From Lentisphaerae bacterium ADurb.Bin242 (GTDB taxonomy: Bacteria; Verrucomicrobiota; Lentisphaeria; Victivallales; UBA1829): a stretch of DNA of 41,550 nt. The notes under the pieces are model-generated. The model searched no databases, was not told where the DNA came from, and was given only the letters and a program-made list of their open reading frames with translations. The translations under genes and the position numbers were made by a program. The stretch lies in the NCBI GenBank assembly GCA_002069785.1, contig MWCA01000054.1, positions 1 to 41,550 of the forward strand. Direction: 5' to 3'. The stretch's first letter is position 1, and each line of letters starts with the position of its first letter. Positions 15,586 to 24,688 of the stretch are shown here, piece by piece.

Positions 15586-17763
15586 ATGAAATTGGAAGAC
15601 CTGCCCGTCGGAAACGCGCCGAAACCTGTCCCCTACCCCCATTTTCCCGCCCGCTGGCAGGTGTTTGTCTGGCGGAACTGGGAAATGGTCCCGCCCCGGA
15701 AAATCGCGGAAATCCTGCATTGCTCCGAAGCGGAAATCCTGAACGCGGCCGTTGAAATGGGATTGAGCGGAACGCCCGTCGTCCCGTCGAAGTGGGTTTC
15801 GCACGGATATCTGACGCTGATCCGCAACAACTGGCAGCTTCTGAACTACGGGCAGCTCCTTGCCCTGTTGGACTGGACGCCTGAAAAAATGGCGTATACC
15901 CTGAAAGAGGAAGATTTTTTCTGGTCGAAGGTCGGAAAGCTCAAACCGCTCTGCGAAAATCTGCGCTATGCCTCCCTGACTTCGGCGGAACACGACGCCA
16001 CGGCGCTGCTGAAAAAGAACCTCCGGAAGCATTTCCCCGAAAAGAGCATGCCTTATCAGGAACCACCCTTCGCGTTCGCGGAGAAATACGCCGCCCGGCC
16101 GTCTTCCGGCGGGAAGGATAAATTCGAATTCAACTTCATCCACTCCTACGCGGCAAGCTGCGGAGATGTCCTGGCCAATGCGGACCTTCTGGACCCGGTC
16201 CCGGAAAATCTGCTGGAACAGTATGCGTCCATGGGGATCAAAGGCGTCTGGATGCATGCGCTGATGTATCTGCTCTGTCCGATCCCCGGCGCGGAGGAAT
16301 ATTCCGAAGGACATGAAAAACGTCTGGAAAACCTGAAAAAGATCGTGACCCGTTGCGTCCGCCACGGGATCAAGGTCTATCTCTACCTCAATGAGCCGCG
16401 CTGCATGCCCCTGCCCTTCTATGACAAGAAGCCGCACTGGGGAGGAGTCGACGTTCCGGCGAATCATACGAAGACAATCTGCGTCACCCGCACGAATGAA
16501 CCGCTGGAATGGCTCGAAAATGCGGTGAAGTCCCTTTTCCATGACGTGCCGGAGCTGGGCGGGCTTCTCACCATCACCATGTCCGAAAATCCGACCAACT
16601 GCAACTATTCCCTCAATAAGAACGAGTGTCCCAGCTGCCGGAACGTGCCGGGCGAAGACATCATTGCGAAGGTCATCACGGCCATGGAGCGCGGCATGCA
16701 CGCGTCCGCCCCGGACGCGAAGCTCCTTGCATACGACTGGGCCTGGCGCAGACATCGCAACGACACCGACAATATTGAATTCAAGAAGGGTGTGCTGGAC
16801 CGTCTCCCCCGGAACGTCTATGTGACGACCGTCAGCGAATGGGGCAAGGAAACGAACGCGGGCGGCGTCCAAGGCAGCGTGGTCGACTACTCCATCTCCC
16901 AGGTCGGGCCGAGCCGGGAAGCCGTCGAGGTCTGGAAACACGCGCAGAAGCTCGGGATCGGCGTGGTCGCGAAGGTCCAGATCAACAACTCCTGGGAACT
17001 CTCCGGCGTGCCGTACATCCCCGTCCCGTATCTGATTCAGGAACATCTGGACAATCTGGCGAAGGCGGGCGTGAACGGCCTGATGCTGAGCTGGACGCTG
17101 GGCGGATTTCCCGGCGGAAACCTGGAGCTTCTGACCGCTTCTCCGGAAGAGGTCGCCAGCCGGAAATTCCACAAGGAAGCCGCCCGGAAAATCTGCGAAG
17201 CCTGGAAAAAATTCAGCGAAGCCTTCCGGGAATTCCCCTTCCACGTGGGAACCCTCTACGTCGGCCCCATGAACTACGGTCCGATGAATCTTCTGCACCT
17301 GGAGAAAACCGGGTATGCCGCCACCATGATCGGATTCCCCTACGACGACATCGGCGGCTGGCGCTCCATCTATCCGGAGGATGTTCTGGAGGACCAGTTC
17401 CGCAAACTCACGGAAGGCTGGAAAAAAGGTCTGGACACCCTTGCGGAGCTCGAACCGCTGATCCGGGAAGGCGAACGGGCCGAATATGAAGAGATCCGCA
17501 CCATTTCCCGCGCCGCCTATTGTCATTTGCGCAGCACCTATCTCCAAGTCCGCTTCACCCGCGCCCGGAACAACGGGTTCGACCGCGCCGTCATGAAGGA
17601 ATGCGCCCGGGAGGAACTGGAACTGGCCGTCGAGCTTCACAAAATCGCCCGCGCGGATTCACGGATCGGTTTCGAAGCCAGCAATCATTACTACTATTCC
17701 CTGAACGATCTTCGTGAAAAAGTCATCTGCTGTGAAAACATACTGGCCGAACTGAATCAATAA
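15586..17763 (+). CDS. Putative TIM-barrel glycoside hydrolase with N-terminal HTH-like segment
   Basis: A 725-aa protein with no signal peptide. Residues about 35-60 (PPRKIAEILHCSEAEILNAAVEMGL) and 85-115 (NYGQLLALLDWTPEKMAYTLKEED) look like two small helical, HTH-like units. The barrel that follows matches its paralogue at 21974 throughout: GIKGVWMHAL, RCVRHGIKVYLYLNEP, VPELGGLLTITMSENPTNC with E334, CPSC, VVDYSISQVGPS and PYIPVPYL. I recall this architecture as conserved in uncharacterised glycosidase-like proteins but cannot name a CAZy family. E334 is a candidate active-site residue by conservation only. ATG 15586 is preferred over GTG 15580; the ribosome site is AGAGAGAAAGAG. It is the first gene of the operon ending in rhaM. 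Confidence 0.7.
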   Translation: MKLEDLPVGNAPKPVPYPHFPARWQVFVWRNWEMVPPRKIAEILHCSEAEILNAAVEMGLSGTPVVPSKWVSHGYLTLIRNNWQLLNYGQLLALLDWTPEKMAYTLKEEDFFWSKVGKLKPLCENLRYASLTSAEHDATALLKKNLRKHFPEKSMPYQEPPFAFAEKYAARPSSGGKDKFEFNFIHSYAASCGDVLANADLLDPVPENLLEQYASMGIKGVWMHALMYLLCPIPGAEEYSEGHEKRLENLKKIVTRCVRHGIKVYLYLNEPRCMPLPFYDKKPHWGGVDVPANHTKTICVTRTNEPLEWLENAVKSLFHDVPELGGLLTITMSENPTNCNYSLNKNECPSCRNVPGEDIIAKVITAMERGMHASAPDAKLLAYDWAWRRHRNDTDNIEFKKGVLDRLPRNVYVTTVSEWGKETNAGGVQGSVVDYSISQVGPSREAVEVWKHAQKLGIGVVAKVQINNSWELSGVPYIPVPYLIQEHLDNLAKAGVNGLMLSWTLGGFPGGNLELLTASPEEVASRKFHKEAARKICEAWKKFSEAFREFPFHVGTLYVGPMNYGPMNLLHLEKTGYAATMIGFPYDDIGGWRSIYPEDVLEDQFRKLTEGWKKGLDTLAELEPLIREGERAEYEEIRTISRAAYCHLRSTYLQVRFTRARNNGFDRAVMKECAREELELAVELHKIARADSRIGFEASNHYYYSLNDLREKVICCENILAELNQ

Positions 17764-17783
17764 AAAACAGAGGAAAACATCCG

Positions 17784-19862
17784 ATGGCTCCGAAAGCATG
17801 GTTCGAAACGTCGTTCCGCCGCCTTCTGGTGGATATGCACATCCCGGATTGGAACGATGAGTTCCTCCGGGACTTCTCTCCGGAAAAGTATGCGGAAATG
17901 ATGGAACTGGCCAAAGTCGATACCGCGGAAATCTACGCGGGTTCGTGTCTCGGCCTCTGTTACTGGCCGACCAAAGTCGGTTTTCCGCACAAACAACTCC
18001 ACGGACGCGACCTTCTCGGCGAAACCATCGAAGCATGCCGCAGACGCGGGATCAACGTCCAGATCTATCTGAACGTGTGGAGCCGCGCGGCGCATGACGC
18101 CCATCCCGAATGGCGCATCCGTCTTTCCGACGGCAAGGGAACCGTCGGACACTACGACTACCGCTTCGGACAATGCTGTCCCAACACCGGGTTCGGACAA
18201 TATTTCCTCGACCTTCTGGACGAACTGAATTCACGGTATGAGTGTCCCGGTTTCTGGATCGACATGATCGGCAATTATCAGCATTGCTATTGTCCGACGT
18301 GCCGGGAACGCTTCCTCCGGGAAACCGGGCGCCCGGAACTCCCCCGCACGGCGGACTGGAGCGATCCGGCCTGGATTGCTTTCGACCGCTGCCGCCGTCT
18401 CTGGCTGGACGAATTCGCTGAAAAGATCTATGCGACGGTGAAGAAACGCACCCCGGAACGCACGGTCACGCTCCAGACCGCCAGCATCATGCGCGGACGC
18501 GACAGCGGCGTGGGAGACGGATTCCTCCGGTCCAGCGACTTCCTTGCGGGCGATTTTACCGGGGACCGCGTCGAGCAATCCTACATCTGCAAGTTCTTCA
18601 GCGCCCTTTCCAAAAATCATCCCATGGAATTCATGACGCCCCGGTGTGAAAACCTGATTCACCACACGACGGAACGCTCCTGCAGCAATCTGCTGATGCG
18701 CTCCTATGCGGCCCTCGCCAACCAGGCCTCCTTCACACTGATCGACGCCATCGATCCGCGCGGGACGCTCGACCGGCGGTTTTACGAGCATGCGCGCGGC
18801 ATCAACACATCGTATGCCCGCTTCGAAAAATACCTGGACAGCTCCTCCGTTCCGCTGAAGGACATCGGAATCTTTCACAGTCCGTTCTCGCTGATCAATC
18901 TGGACGCGACGCCCGCGCCGATCGAAGAATTCGAGAAAGAGTACTCCCGTCCGTACACGAAAACGCGCATGAACATGACCTCCGCATTCCAGGGAGCGCA
19001 CCTTCTCTTTTCATTCGTCCGCGGCGACGATCCGGACAAGCTCAAAAGCAGCCCGGTGATCGTTCTCAGCGACGGTTCGTGCCTGACCGATTCCGAATGC
19101 GCCGCGTTGCGAGAATATGTGCGCGACGGCGGAAAACTCTATGCCTCGTTCCGCACCTCGTTGTATGATCCGGACAAGGGACTTCTGTCCGACTTCAAAT
19201 TGGCCGATCTTTTCGGAATTCACTACACCGGCCGGCAGACCGATCCGGTCACCTATATCGCACCCGTTTCGCCGGATGCGATTCCCGGCGCCACGAAGGA
19301 CTACCCGCTGATGCTCAACAGCCGTCAACTGATCGTGGAAGCCGCTCCGGATACCGAAGTGCTCGGCACGCTTACGCTCCCCATCTCTTCCGCAAGCGAA
19401 AATGTCCGCTTCGGTTCGGCGATCAGCAATCCGCCGATGAAGGAAACCGTGTCTCCGGCGCTGGTCCGGCACCCATACGGCAAGGGCGAAGTCCTGTATG
19501 TCGCCGGGAACCTGGAGGAGATTCCGTTTCCTTACCACCACGCGATCCTCACCGCGCTGATGAAACGGCTCCGCGGAACCCCGCTGACGGAAACCAACGC
19601 CCCCGGCTTCGTGGAAGTGACTCTTTTCGACCAGCCGGAACGGAAACGTCTGGTATTGTCGATCCTGAACCTTCCGGCCGAACTGCCGCCCGTACCGCTT
19701 CACGACCTTGAATTCCGCCTGAACCTGCCGGAAAAATATGCGGTCAAGGCGCTGTTCTTTGCGCCGGAGGATACGGCGTATCCGTTCGAACGCAAAGGAA
19801 ACTCTCTGGAAATCCGTATGGATAAACTGGAAGAATTCGCTTTGTTCACCCTTCAATACTGA
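17784..19862 (+). CDS. GHL6-type putative glycoside hydrolase
   Basis: A 692-aa protein, no signal peptide, of the same broad family as the product of 12376-14373. The barrel part carries LGLCYWPTKVGFPHKQL, GINVQIYLNVWSRAAHDAHPEW and CPGFWIDMIGNYQHCYCPTCRERF, the Asp and CxC..C region of the group. About 400-590 (SPVIVLSDGSCLTDSECAALREYVRDGGKLYASF ... HPYGKGEVLYVAGN) fits a beta-galactosidase trimerisation domain, with a short beta domain at the end. GAGGAAAA precedes ATG 17784, 20 bases after the previous stop. It is followed after 15 bases by rhaM, which suggests that a rhamnose-type sugar is released. Substrate unproven. Confidence 0.75.
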   Translation: MAPKAWFETSFRRLLVDMHIPDWNDEFLRDFSPEKYAEMMELAKVDTAEIYAGSCLGLCYWPTKVGFPHKQLHGRDLLGETIEACRRRGINVQIYLNVWSRAAHDAHPEWRIRLSDGKGTVGHYDYRFGQCCPNTGFGQYFLDLLDELNSRYECPGFWIDMIGNYQHCYCPTCRERFLRETGRPELPRTADWSDPAWIAFDRCRRLWLDEFAEKIYATVKKRTPERTVTLQTASIMRGRDSGVGDGFLRSSDFLAGDFTGDRVEQSYICKFFSALSKNHPMEFMTPRCENLIHHTTERSCSNLLMRSYAALANQASFTLIDAIDPRGTLDRRFYEHARGINTSYARFEKYLDSSSVPLKDIGIFHSPFSLINLDATPAPIEEFEKEYSRPYTKTRMNMTSAFQGAHLLFSFVRGDDPDKLKSSPVIVLSDGSCLTDSECAALREYVRDGGKLYASFRTSLYDPDKGLLSDFKLADLFGIHYTGRQTDPVTYIAPVSPDAIPGATKDYPLMLNSRQLIVEAAPDTEVLGTLTLPISSASENVRFGSAISNPPMKETVSPALVRHPYGKGEVLYVAGNLEEIPFPYHHAILTALMKRLRGTPLTETNAPGFVEVTLFDQPERKRLVLSILNLPAELPPVPLHDLEFRLNLPEKYAVKALFFAPEDTAYPFERKGNSLEIRMDKLEEFALFTLQY

Positions 19863-19877
19863 ATCGGAGAAATAAAT

Positions 19878-20198
19878 ATGATCCGCAAAGCCTTTTACAT
19901 GGAAATCCAACCGGGACGCATCGCGGAATACACGCGGGTGCACAATCCGATCCCGGAGGAACTGGCCGCCATCATCAAACGCCACGGAGTGCACAACTAT
20001 TCCATTTTCCACCATCCGGGCACCAATGCGATGTTCGGTTACATGGAAATCGAGAGCGAAGAAGAGTTCGCCAAGATCGGCAGCTACGAGTGTTGCCACA
20101 AGTGGTGGAAACAGATGACGGAAAATCTGGTTTGCGCCGCCCCCGGCGCGGACAAGGCCAAAGAAGAGGAAATGAACGAGGTCTTCCACCTCGATTGA
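19878..20198 (+). CDS. rhaM: L-rhamnose mutarotase
   Basis: Interconverts the alpha and beta anomers of L-rhamnose (and related sugars) so that isomerase and kinase can use the sugar. The 106-aa length equals the E. coli enzyme's size class. MIRKAFYMEI at the start, Y18 and H22 in YTRVHNP, HNYSIF (39-44), FGYMEIE and the CCHKWW stretch with W76-W77 match RhaM in order. No rhaA, rhaB or rhaD genes are in the window. CGGAGA is the ribosome site. As the last gene of the operon with two glycosidase-like proteins, it is the best clue to the locus's substrate. Confidence 0.9.
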   Translation: MIRKAFYMEIQPGRIAEYTRVHNPIPEELAAIIKRHGVHNYSIFHHPGTNAMFGYMEIESEEEFAKIGSYECCHKWWKQMTENLVCAAPGADKAKEEEMNEVFHLD

Positions 20199-20233
20199 AT
20201 CTTTATTATCCTCCCAATTTTTTGAAGAACTGT

Positions 20234-20269
20234 CCCGGCAAAACGACTTGAAGAACTTGTTTTGCCGGG
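20234..20269 (+). terminator. Hairpin after rhaM
   Basis: CCCGGCAAAAC (20234-20244) and GTTTTGCCGGG (20259-20269) pair perfectly over 11 bp with a 14-base loop. The following TTATATTATT is only partly T, so termination may be weak. Confidence 0.65.
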
Positions 20270-20276
20270 TTATATT
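20248..20276 (+). promoter_or_regulatory. Promoter of the nucleotidyltransferase-like gene, nested in the hairpin
   Basis: TTGAAG (20248-20253), 17-base spacer, TATATT (20271-20276). The -35 lies in the loop of the rhaM hairpin and the spacer includes its right arm. Confidence 0.5.
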
Positions 20277-20311
20277 ATTCCGGTTTTCACCCGATTGAAG
20301 GAACTTCAAAA

Positions 20312-20740
20312 ATGAATCCGAAAGAAAAAATTCTGATCGGCGGACGTGCGCTGGTCGCGCTGGGCTCCAGCCGTAACACTCTCGATATCGATTATCTGGT
20401 TGACATTCCGGAATCGAAAGAAGCCTTCATCCACGAGAATGGAGTGGATTACTGCAATGCCAGCGGAATGAAATTCTTCCGGGAAATCTACAAACTGGAA
20501 ACAGGAAGGCAGATGGCCAGTCCGCAATCGCTTCTGGATCTCAAGGCCTTTGCATGGGTCCAACATACGCTCAACGGCAATTTCCGCAAGGCGGATGAAG
20601 CGGAATTCGACATCAAATTTCTGGTGCGTGAGTTCAATCTGACCGGCCTGGGTGTTGTGAAAAAATATCTGGCTGACGGTGAGTGTGCGGAAGTGGAAAA
20701 AATCATCGATACGGTGGTCAGCCGCAGAAATGGAAAATAA
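20312..20740 (+). CDS. Nucleotidyltransferase-fold protein, orphan
   Basis: A 142-aa protein whose start, ILIGGRALVALGSSRNTLDIDYLVD, resembles the GG-x-A...G-S/H-R-x-T-x-DID active-site strip of minimal nucleotidyltransferases such as the AbiEii toxin or DUF6036 proteins; D25 and D27 would be the metal ligands. The rest (SPQSLLDLKAFAW ... EFDIKFLVREF) is consistent with that group's helical part. There is no cognate antitoxin or second subunit beside it, so a toxin-antitoxin role is unsupported. GAAGGA serves as the ribosome site. The gene appears to be monocistronic and convergent with rlmI. Confidence 0.55.
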   Translation: MNPKEKILIGGRALVALGSSRNTLDIDYLVDIPESKEAFIHENGVDYCNASGMKFFREIYKLETGRQMASPQSLLDLKAFAWVQHTLNGNFRKADEAEFDIKFLVREFNLTGLGVVKKYLADGECAEVEKIIDTVVSRRNGK

Positions 20741-20761
20741 AACCGATTGGCCTCACGGAAG

Positions 20762-21949
20762 TCAGCAGCGGATGCCGTAGAGCCCCTTGAGGTAGCGCCC
20801 TTCCGGAAAGAACGCCGAAACGGGATGATCGGGTCCCTGGGACAGCCATTTCACGACCCGGAAATCAACGCCCGCATCGAGGGCGGCGGATTCCACTATT
20901 TTGCGGAATAACTCGTCGTCCATCGCCCCCGAACAGGAAAACGTGAACAGTTTTCCGCAGGGCCGGAGCAATTTCATGGCCAGAAGATTGATGTCCTTGT
21001 AACCGCGCGCGGCCTTCTCCTTGTGCGTGTAACTTTCGGCAAATTTCGGAGGGTCCAGCACGATCCGGTCGAAGGAACGGCGGGAATCCCGACAGAGCCG
21101 CAAATACTGGAACACATCGCCGCAGACCGTTTCAAAGGAACCGTCCGGGAATCCGTTCAACATTGCGTTTTCCGCCGCCTCTTTCAAAGCGGATTCGGAG
21201 GTGTCCACGTTGACCGCATGTTTCGCGCCTCCCCGCAGCGCCGCCAGCCCGAATCCGCCGGTGTAGGAAAAACAATTCAGGACGGCTTCCGCTCCGGCCG
21301 CGGCCTCCATGACTTCCTTCCGGTTGAGCCGCTGGTCGAGATAGAATCCGGTCTTGTGTCCCTGCTTCACGTCGCATTGAAACAGGATTCCGTTTTCGGT
21401 GAATGCCAGACGGTCCGGGGGCATCTCTCCGCTCAGAACTCCGGTACGGAATTCCAGGCCGTCTTTCAGGCGGCTGTCGACGTCCGAACGTTCATAGACG
21501 CCTTTCCCCGCGTAGTTTTCGAGGACTTCCGCGATTTCTTTCCGGTGAAATTCCGCCCCGGCGCCCGTGAACTGGCAGACAATGAACTCCCCGAACACGT
21601 CTGCAACCAGACCGGGAAGACCGTCCGATTCCGCGTTGACCAGCCGGAAAGCGTCCGGCAGGCCGCCCGGGAAAACGCCCTGCCGCAGATGGAAGGCCGT
21701 TTCGATCCGGCGCTCGAAAAAAGCTTTGTCCACCGTCTCGGATTCGCTGAAGGTCCAGACTTTGACCGCGATACCCGAGTTCGGACAGTATGCGCCGAAG
21801 GCCAGGAAAGCCCCCTTTGAATTGACGATGCGGACGGTCTCTCCGTTCTCCGGCCGTCCCTCCACATTCGCCACGGCGCCGGAAAAAATCCAAGGATGTC
21901 TTTTCTGAAGGGTAAAGTCCCGGTCGGGTTTCAGGGTAATCGTATTCAT
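20762..21949 (-). CDS. rlmI: 23S rRNA cytosine-C5 methyltransferase, RlmI family
   Basis: SAM-dependent RNA methyltransferase expected to modify 23S rRNA (C1962 in E. coli). The 395-aa protein has an N-terminal PUA domain (LKPDRDFTLQKRHPWIFSGAV), a central EEHEE-type region with GFYLDQRLNR, and the Rossmann fold with LNCFSYTGGFGLAAL, the DPPKFA motif and a catalytic Cys in FTFSCSGAMDDELF. It lies 24 bases downstream of the large glycosidase-like gene on the same strand and may share its transcript, although the two functions are unrelated. Confidence 0.92.
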   Translation of the reverse strand: MNTITLKPDRDFTLQKRHPWIFSGAVANVEGRPENGETVRIVNSKGAFLAFGAYCPNSGIAVKVWTFSESETVDKAFFERRIETAFHLRQGVFPGGLPDAFRLVNAESDGLPGLVADVFGEFIVCQFTGAGAEFHRKEIAEVLENYAGKGVYERSDVDSRLKDGLEFRTGVLSGEMPPDRLAFTENGILFQCDVKQGHKTGFYLDQRLNRKEVMEAAAGAEAVLNCFSYTGGFGLAALRGGAKHAVNVDTSESALKEAAENAMLNGFPDGSFETVCGDVFQYLRLCRDSRRSFDRIVLDPPKFAESYTHKEKAARGYKDINLLAMKLLRPCGKLFTFSCSGAMDDELFRKIVESAALDAGVDFRVVKWLSQGPDHPVSAFFPEGRYLKGLYGIRC

Positions 21950-21973
21950 CCTGTTTTTTCTTCGGGATTTTTC

Positions 21974-24643
21974 TTATTGCAGGATCAGCCAGCCGGTATT
22001 GTTCGGATTGAAGTCCCGCTGGAGAAGACGCGACTCCCATGGCTTTCCGCCCGCCCAGGAGAAATCCTTGCCCTGGATATTCACCCGCATGGGGAATCCC
22101 TCGTGACGGTATCCGTCGAAAATCGAAAGCGGAATTCCGACGGTGATCCGGTTCTCTTCGTGCCGGAAGGAGACTTGCGGAGGAACCCGGAAAATGAATT
22201 CGTAAACGATGTCCTCGCCATTCTTCAGGAAATCGATCCGGAACGCCTGCCACAAACGGCAGGGTTCGATCTCCAGCCGGAAATCTTCGCCGGACAGTCC
22301 TTCCACCTCGAAATACAGGGTCTCTTCATCGTGATACGAAGTCCAGGACGCGTTCTTTCCGGGAATCGGATTGGGCTGAAGCGCCTTTCCTTTCCGGGTG
22401 GAAACGGCAATGAGTCCGGCTGGCTTTTTTCCGGTATATTCGTCGATCGCGGGATCGTCCGGACGGAAACGCGGAAAGTCTTCTTCCAGCAGCAGACGGA
22501 GCAATTCCGCCCTCGCCGCGAGCTTTTCCGGGAAGAAGAGATATCCCTCCGCTTCCGAATGATAGCCGAGACGGGAATCCCGCTCGCACAATTCCTTCAT
22601 GCGCAGAGTATTGGAAATTTCGCTCTCCACGATCTTCCGGAGTAAGGGAAGACGGTCCGCATGATCCCGGAACATCTCTTCCCGCACGGAATAGAACTGG
22701 AGAACGTTGAACGTGCTGTGCATCTGGAGAAGGATCGCCTCCGCCAGATCGATGTCCGCTTTCCGCGCGGGGTCCTGCGGCTGAACGGATTGGAGCAGCC
22801 AGAATCCTTCCTGCCACGTTTCAAACATCTCGTGGCACAGCACCAGGGCCTCTTCGAGCGTATGCTGGAATCCGAGGCACTCTCCGATGCGGTCGCCGCT
22901 GACTTCCGGGAAGTGCTTCAACACCCAGCTCGGGGAGATCGGCTCCTCGACCGGGAAAAGATGAAGCGGCCACGCGATCGACTGATGGAGCGGGCCCCAC
23001 CATTCGAAGGCGATGTTCGCGGGGAATTTCCGGTAGGCGCGGGAGAACAGCATCCAGGCCCGGACCACCGTCGGCGTGTCTTTCCGCCAGTCCGGACGCG
23101 CCAGCCGGGCCAGGAATTCCTCTTCCGACCCGGGGAACGGCTCGAAGGAAAGCTCTCCGGCCGCCTTGTTCATGAGGCCCGGATAGTTTCCGAAATACCA
23201 GCATTGCATGGCGGCATACACGCCCAGTTCACGCATGGCCTTGTATTTTTCATACAGGTTGCCGGGAACCGGGATGAACGGCACGGACGCGTTTTCGTGG
23301 GAGCATCCGACCTGGATCTTGGCGGCCATTTTCTTTGTCCTGGAGGCCATGCTGCGGAAGAGTTCGGAGGGGCCGATATACGCCAGGGAATAGTCGAACA
23401 CGTTGCGTCCCTTCCCGAGCTGGACTTCCACGCCGCCCGATTCCAGGTTGAACATCAGCCCGCTCTCCTCCGGCCAATGGTCCGCGACCTTCTCCAGACG
23501 GTGCATGAAGGCGGAGCCGTCCCGCTGGCCCGGCGCGTAAAACCAGCCGATGAATTCGGCGCCGGGACTGGCCCGGTGCATGGCGTCGGTCATGATCCGG
23601 GCGGACTCGCCGAAGATTTCGGACGGCTGCCGCCGGGAACAGAGCGGACACCTCTTGCGCGGCGCATGATCGTACATCATCCAGTTGACGCACGCGCCGT
23701 TGTCCTCCCCGAACATGATATTGATCATTCCGCCCAGCTCCGGGACCGCCGTGAAGAGGGTCTCTACCGATTCGGCCAGATATTTTTTTCCGGTTTCCGA
23801 GGAGGTGCAGAAGGAGAAAAAGCCGTTTTCCTCCCCGCCCAGGAGTTCCTTGTGATCCGCGGCCTCCGCGACCGGAACGGAATAATAAGTGCTGCCGAAT
23901 ATCTTCGGCTCGCAGAAATAGATGTAGATCCGGATGCCGAACCGTCCGCAGCGTTCCACCGTCTGCCGCAACTTCGCAAACCGTTTTTGGGCATCCTTGC
24001 CGCGTCCGGGGAAGATCGAGGACGGAAGATCGCGGAAATACATGGAGAGCCAGAGGCCGTTGATGCCCTCGTGGGCCAGCTTGTTGAGATAGGTGTCCGG
24101 GTAATAATCGACGTCATTGGTCAGCTCGTCGATGAAGAAGGGCGGACGGTAGGTCGGGCCGAAGAAGCAGCGGGAAATGCGGTGTTTCACGAAAGGCCGC
24201 CGTTTCCAGTTTCCTTCCATCACGGCGGGGCCTTCCACCTCGCGGATGCGGTCTTCCAAAAAATATACGGCGCGGCGAAACCCGTCCGCATCCGCCGCCC
24301 GGACTACGGTCTTCCGGGCATCCGCGGCTACGGCGTATTCTTCGCGGGACAGCGCCTGATCCAGCCGGAATTCCATGGGATAGGCGCCTTTCTTTTCCGG
24401 GATTCCCTTGGAAGCAAGCACATTGCGCAAAGATTCAAAAGCGGTTTCGGGCAGTTCGGCTTCCGGGAAGGACACACGGATTTCCACACCGTCTTTCATA
24501 CAGTCCTTCGTCGCGCCGGGAGGAAGGCCGCTGCCGGGGGTAAAAAAATCGGTGAGCGGTTTTTTCAAGTCGTCGATGAACCCCATCTTGTCCTGCGGCG
24601 GCTGGGGAATCCGCGAAAATTCGATCCGTTTTTCTGAATTCAT
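21974..24643 (-). CDS. Putative glycoside hydrolase with GH20b-like N-terminus and CBM9-like C-terminus
   Basis: An 889-aa protein without a signal peptide. About 50-140 (MEFRLDQALSREEYAVAADA ... ADADGFRRAVYFLEDRI) resembles the small alpha/beta domain that precedes GH20 and GH67 barrels. About 160-560 is a barrel paralogous to that of the protein at 15586: GINGLWLSMYF, RCGRFGIRIYIYFCEP, VPELGGMINIMFGEDNGAC with E313, CPLC, VFDYSLAYIGPS and PFIPVPGNL. The last 150 residues (YFEVEGLSGEDFRLEIEP ... LLQRDFNPNNTGWLILQ) look like a carbohydrate-family-9 binding domain. GAGGGAAG precedes ATG 24643. No secretion signal is visible despite the binding domain. Substrate unknown. Confidence 0.7.
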   Translation of the reverse strand: MNSEKRIEFSRIPQPPQDKMGFIDDLKKPLTDFFTPGSGLPPGATKDCMKDGVEIRVSFPEAELPETAFESLRNVLASKGIPEKKGAYPMEFRLDQALSREEYAVAADARKTVVRAADADGFRRAVYFLEDRIREVEGPAVMEGNWKRRPFVKHRISRCFFGPTYRPPFFIDELTNDVDYYPDTYLNKLAHEGINGLWLSMYFRDLPSSIFPGRGKDAQKRFAKLRQTVERCGRFGIRIYIYFCEPKIFGSTYYSVPVAEAADHKELLGGEENGFFSFCTSSETGKKYLAESVETLFTAVPELGGMINIMFGEDNGACVNWMMYDHAPRKRCPLCSRRQPSEIFGESARIMTDAMHRASPGAEFIGWFYAPGQRDGSAFMHRLEKVADHWPEESGLMFNLESGGVEVQLGKGRNVFDYSLAYIGPSELFRSMASRTKKMAAKIQVGCSHENASVPFIPVPGNLYEKYKAMRELGVYAAMQCWYFGNYPGLMNKAAGELSFEPFPGSEEEFLARLARPDWRKDTPTVVRAWMLFSRAYRKFPANIAFEWWGPLHQSIAWPLHLFPVEEPISPSWVLKHFPEVSGDRIGECLGFQHTLEEALVLCHEMFETWQEGFWLLQSVQPQDPARKADIDLAEAILLQMHSTFNVLQFYSVREEMFRDHADRLPLLRKIVESEISNTLRMKELCERDSRLGYHSEAEGYLFFPEKLAARAELLRLLLEEDFPRFRPDDPAIDEYTGKKPAGLIAVSTRKGKALQPNPIPGKNASWTSYHDEETLYFEVEGLSGEDFRLEIEPCRLWQAFRIDFLKNGEDIVYEFIFRVPPQVSFRHEENRITVGIPLSIFDGYRHEGFPMRVNIQGKDFSWAGGKPWESRLLQRDFNPNNTGWLILQ

Positions 24644-24688
24644 GAATCTTCCCTCATGCTGGTTGCAATTTTACTCCCGGAATCCATT

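Noticed and set aside
15559..17640. A 693-codon open frame on the minus strand opposite the HTH-bearing glycosidase
   Set aside because: No motif. The plus frame has a promoter, a ribosome site and a paralogue at 21974-24643.
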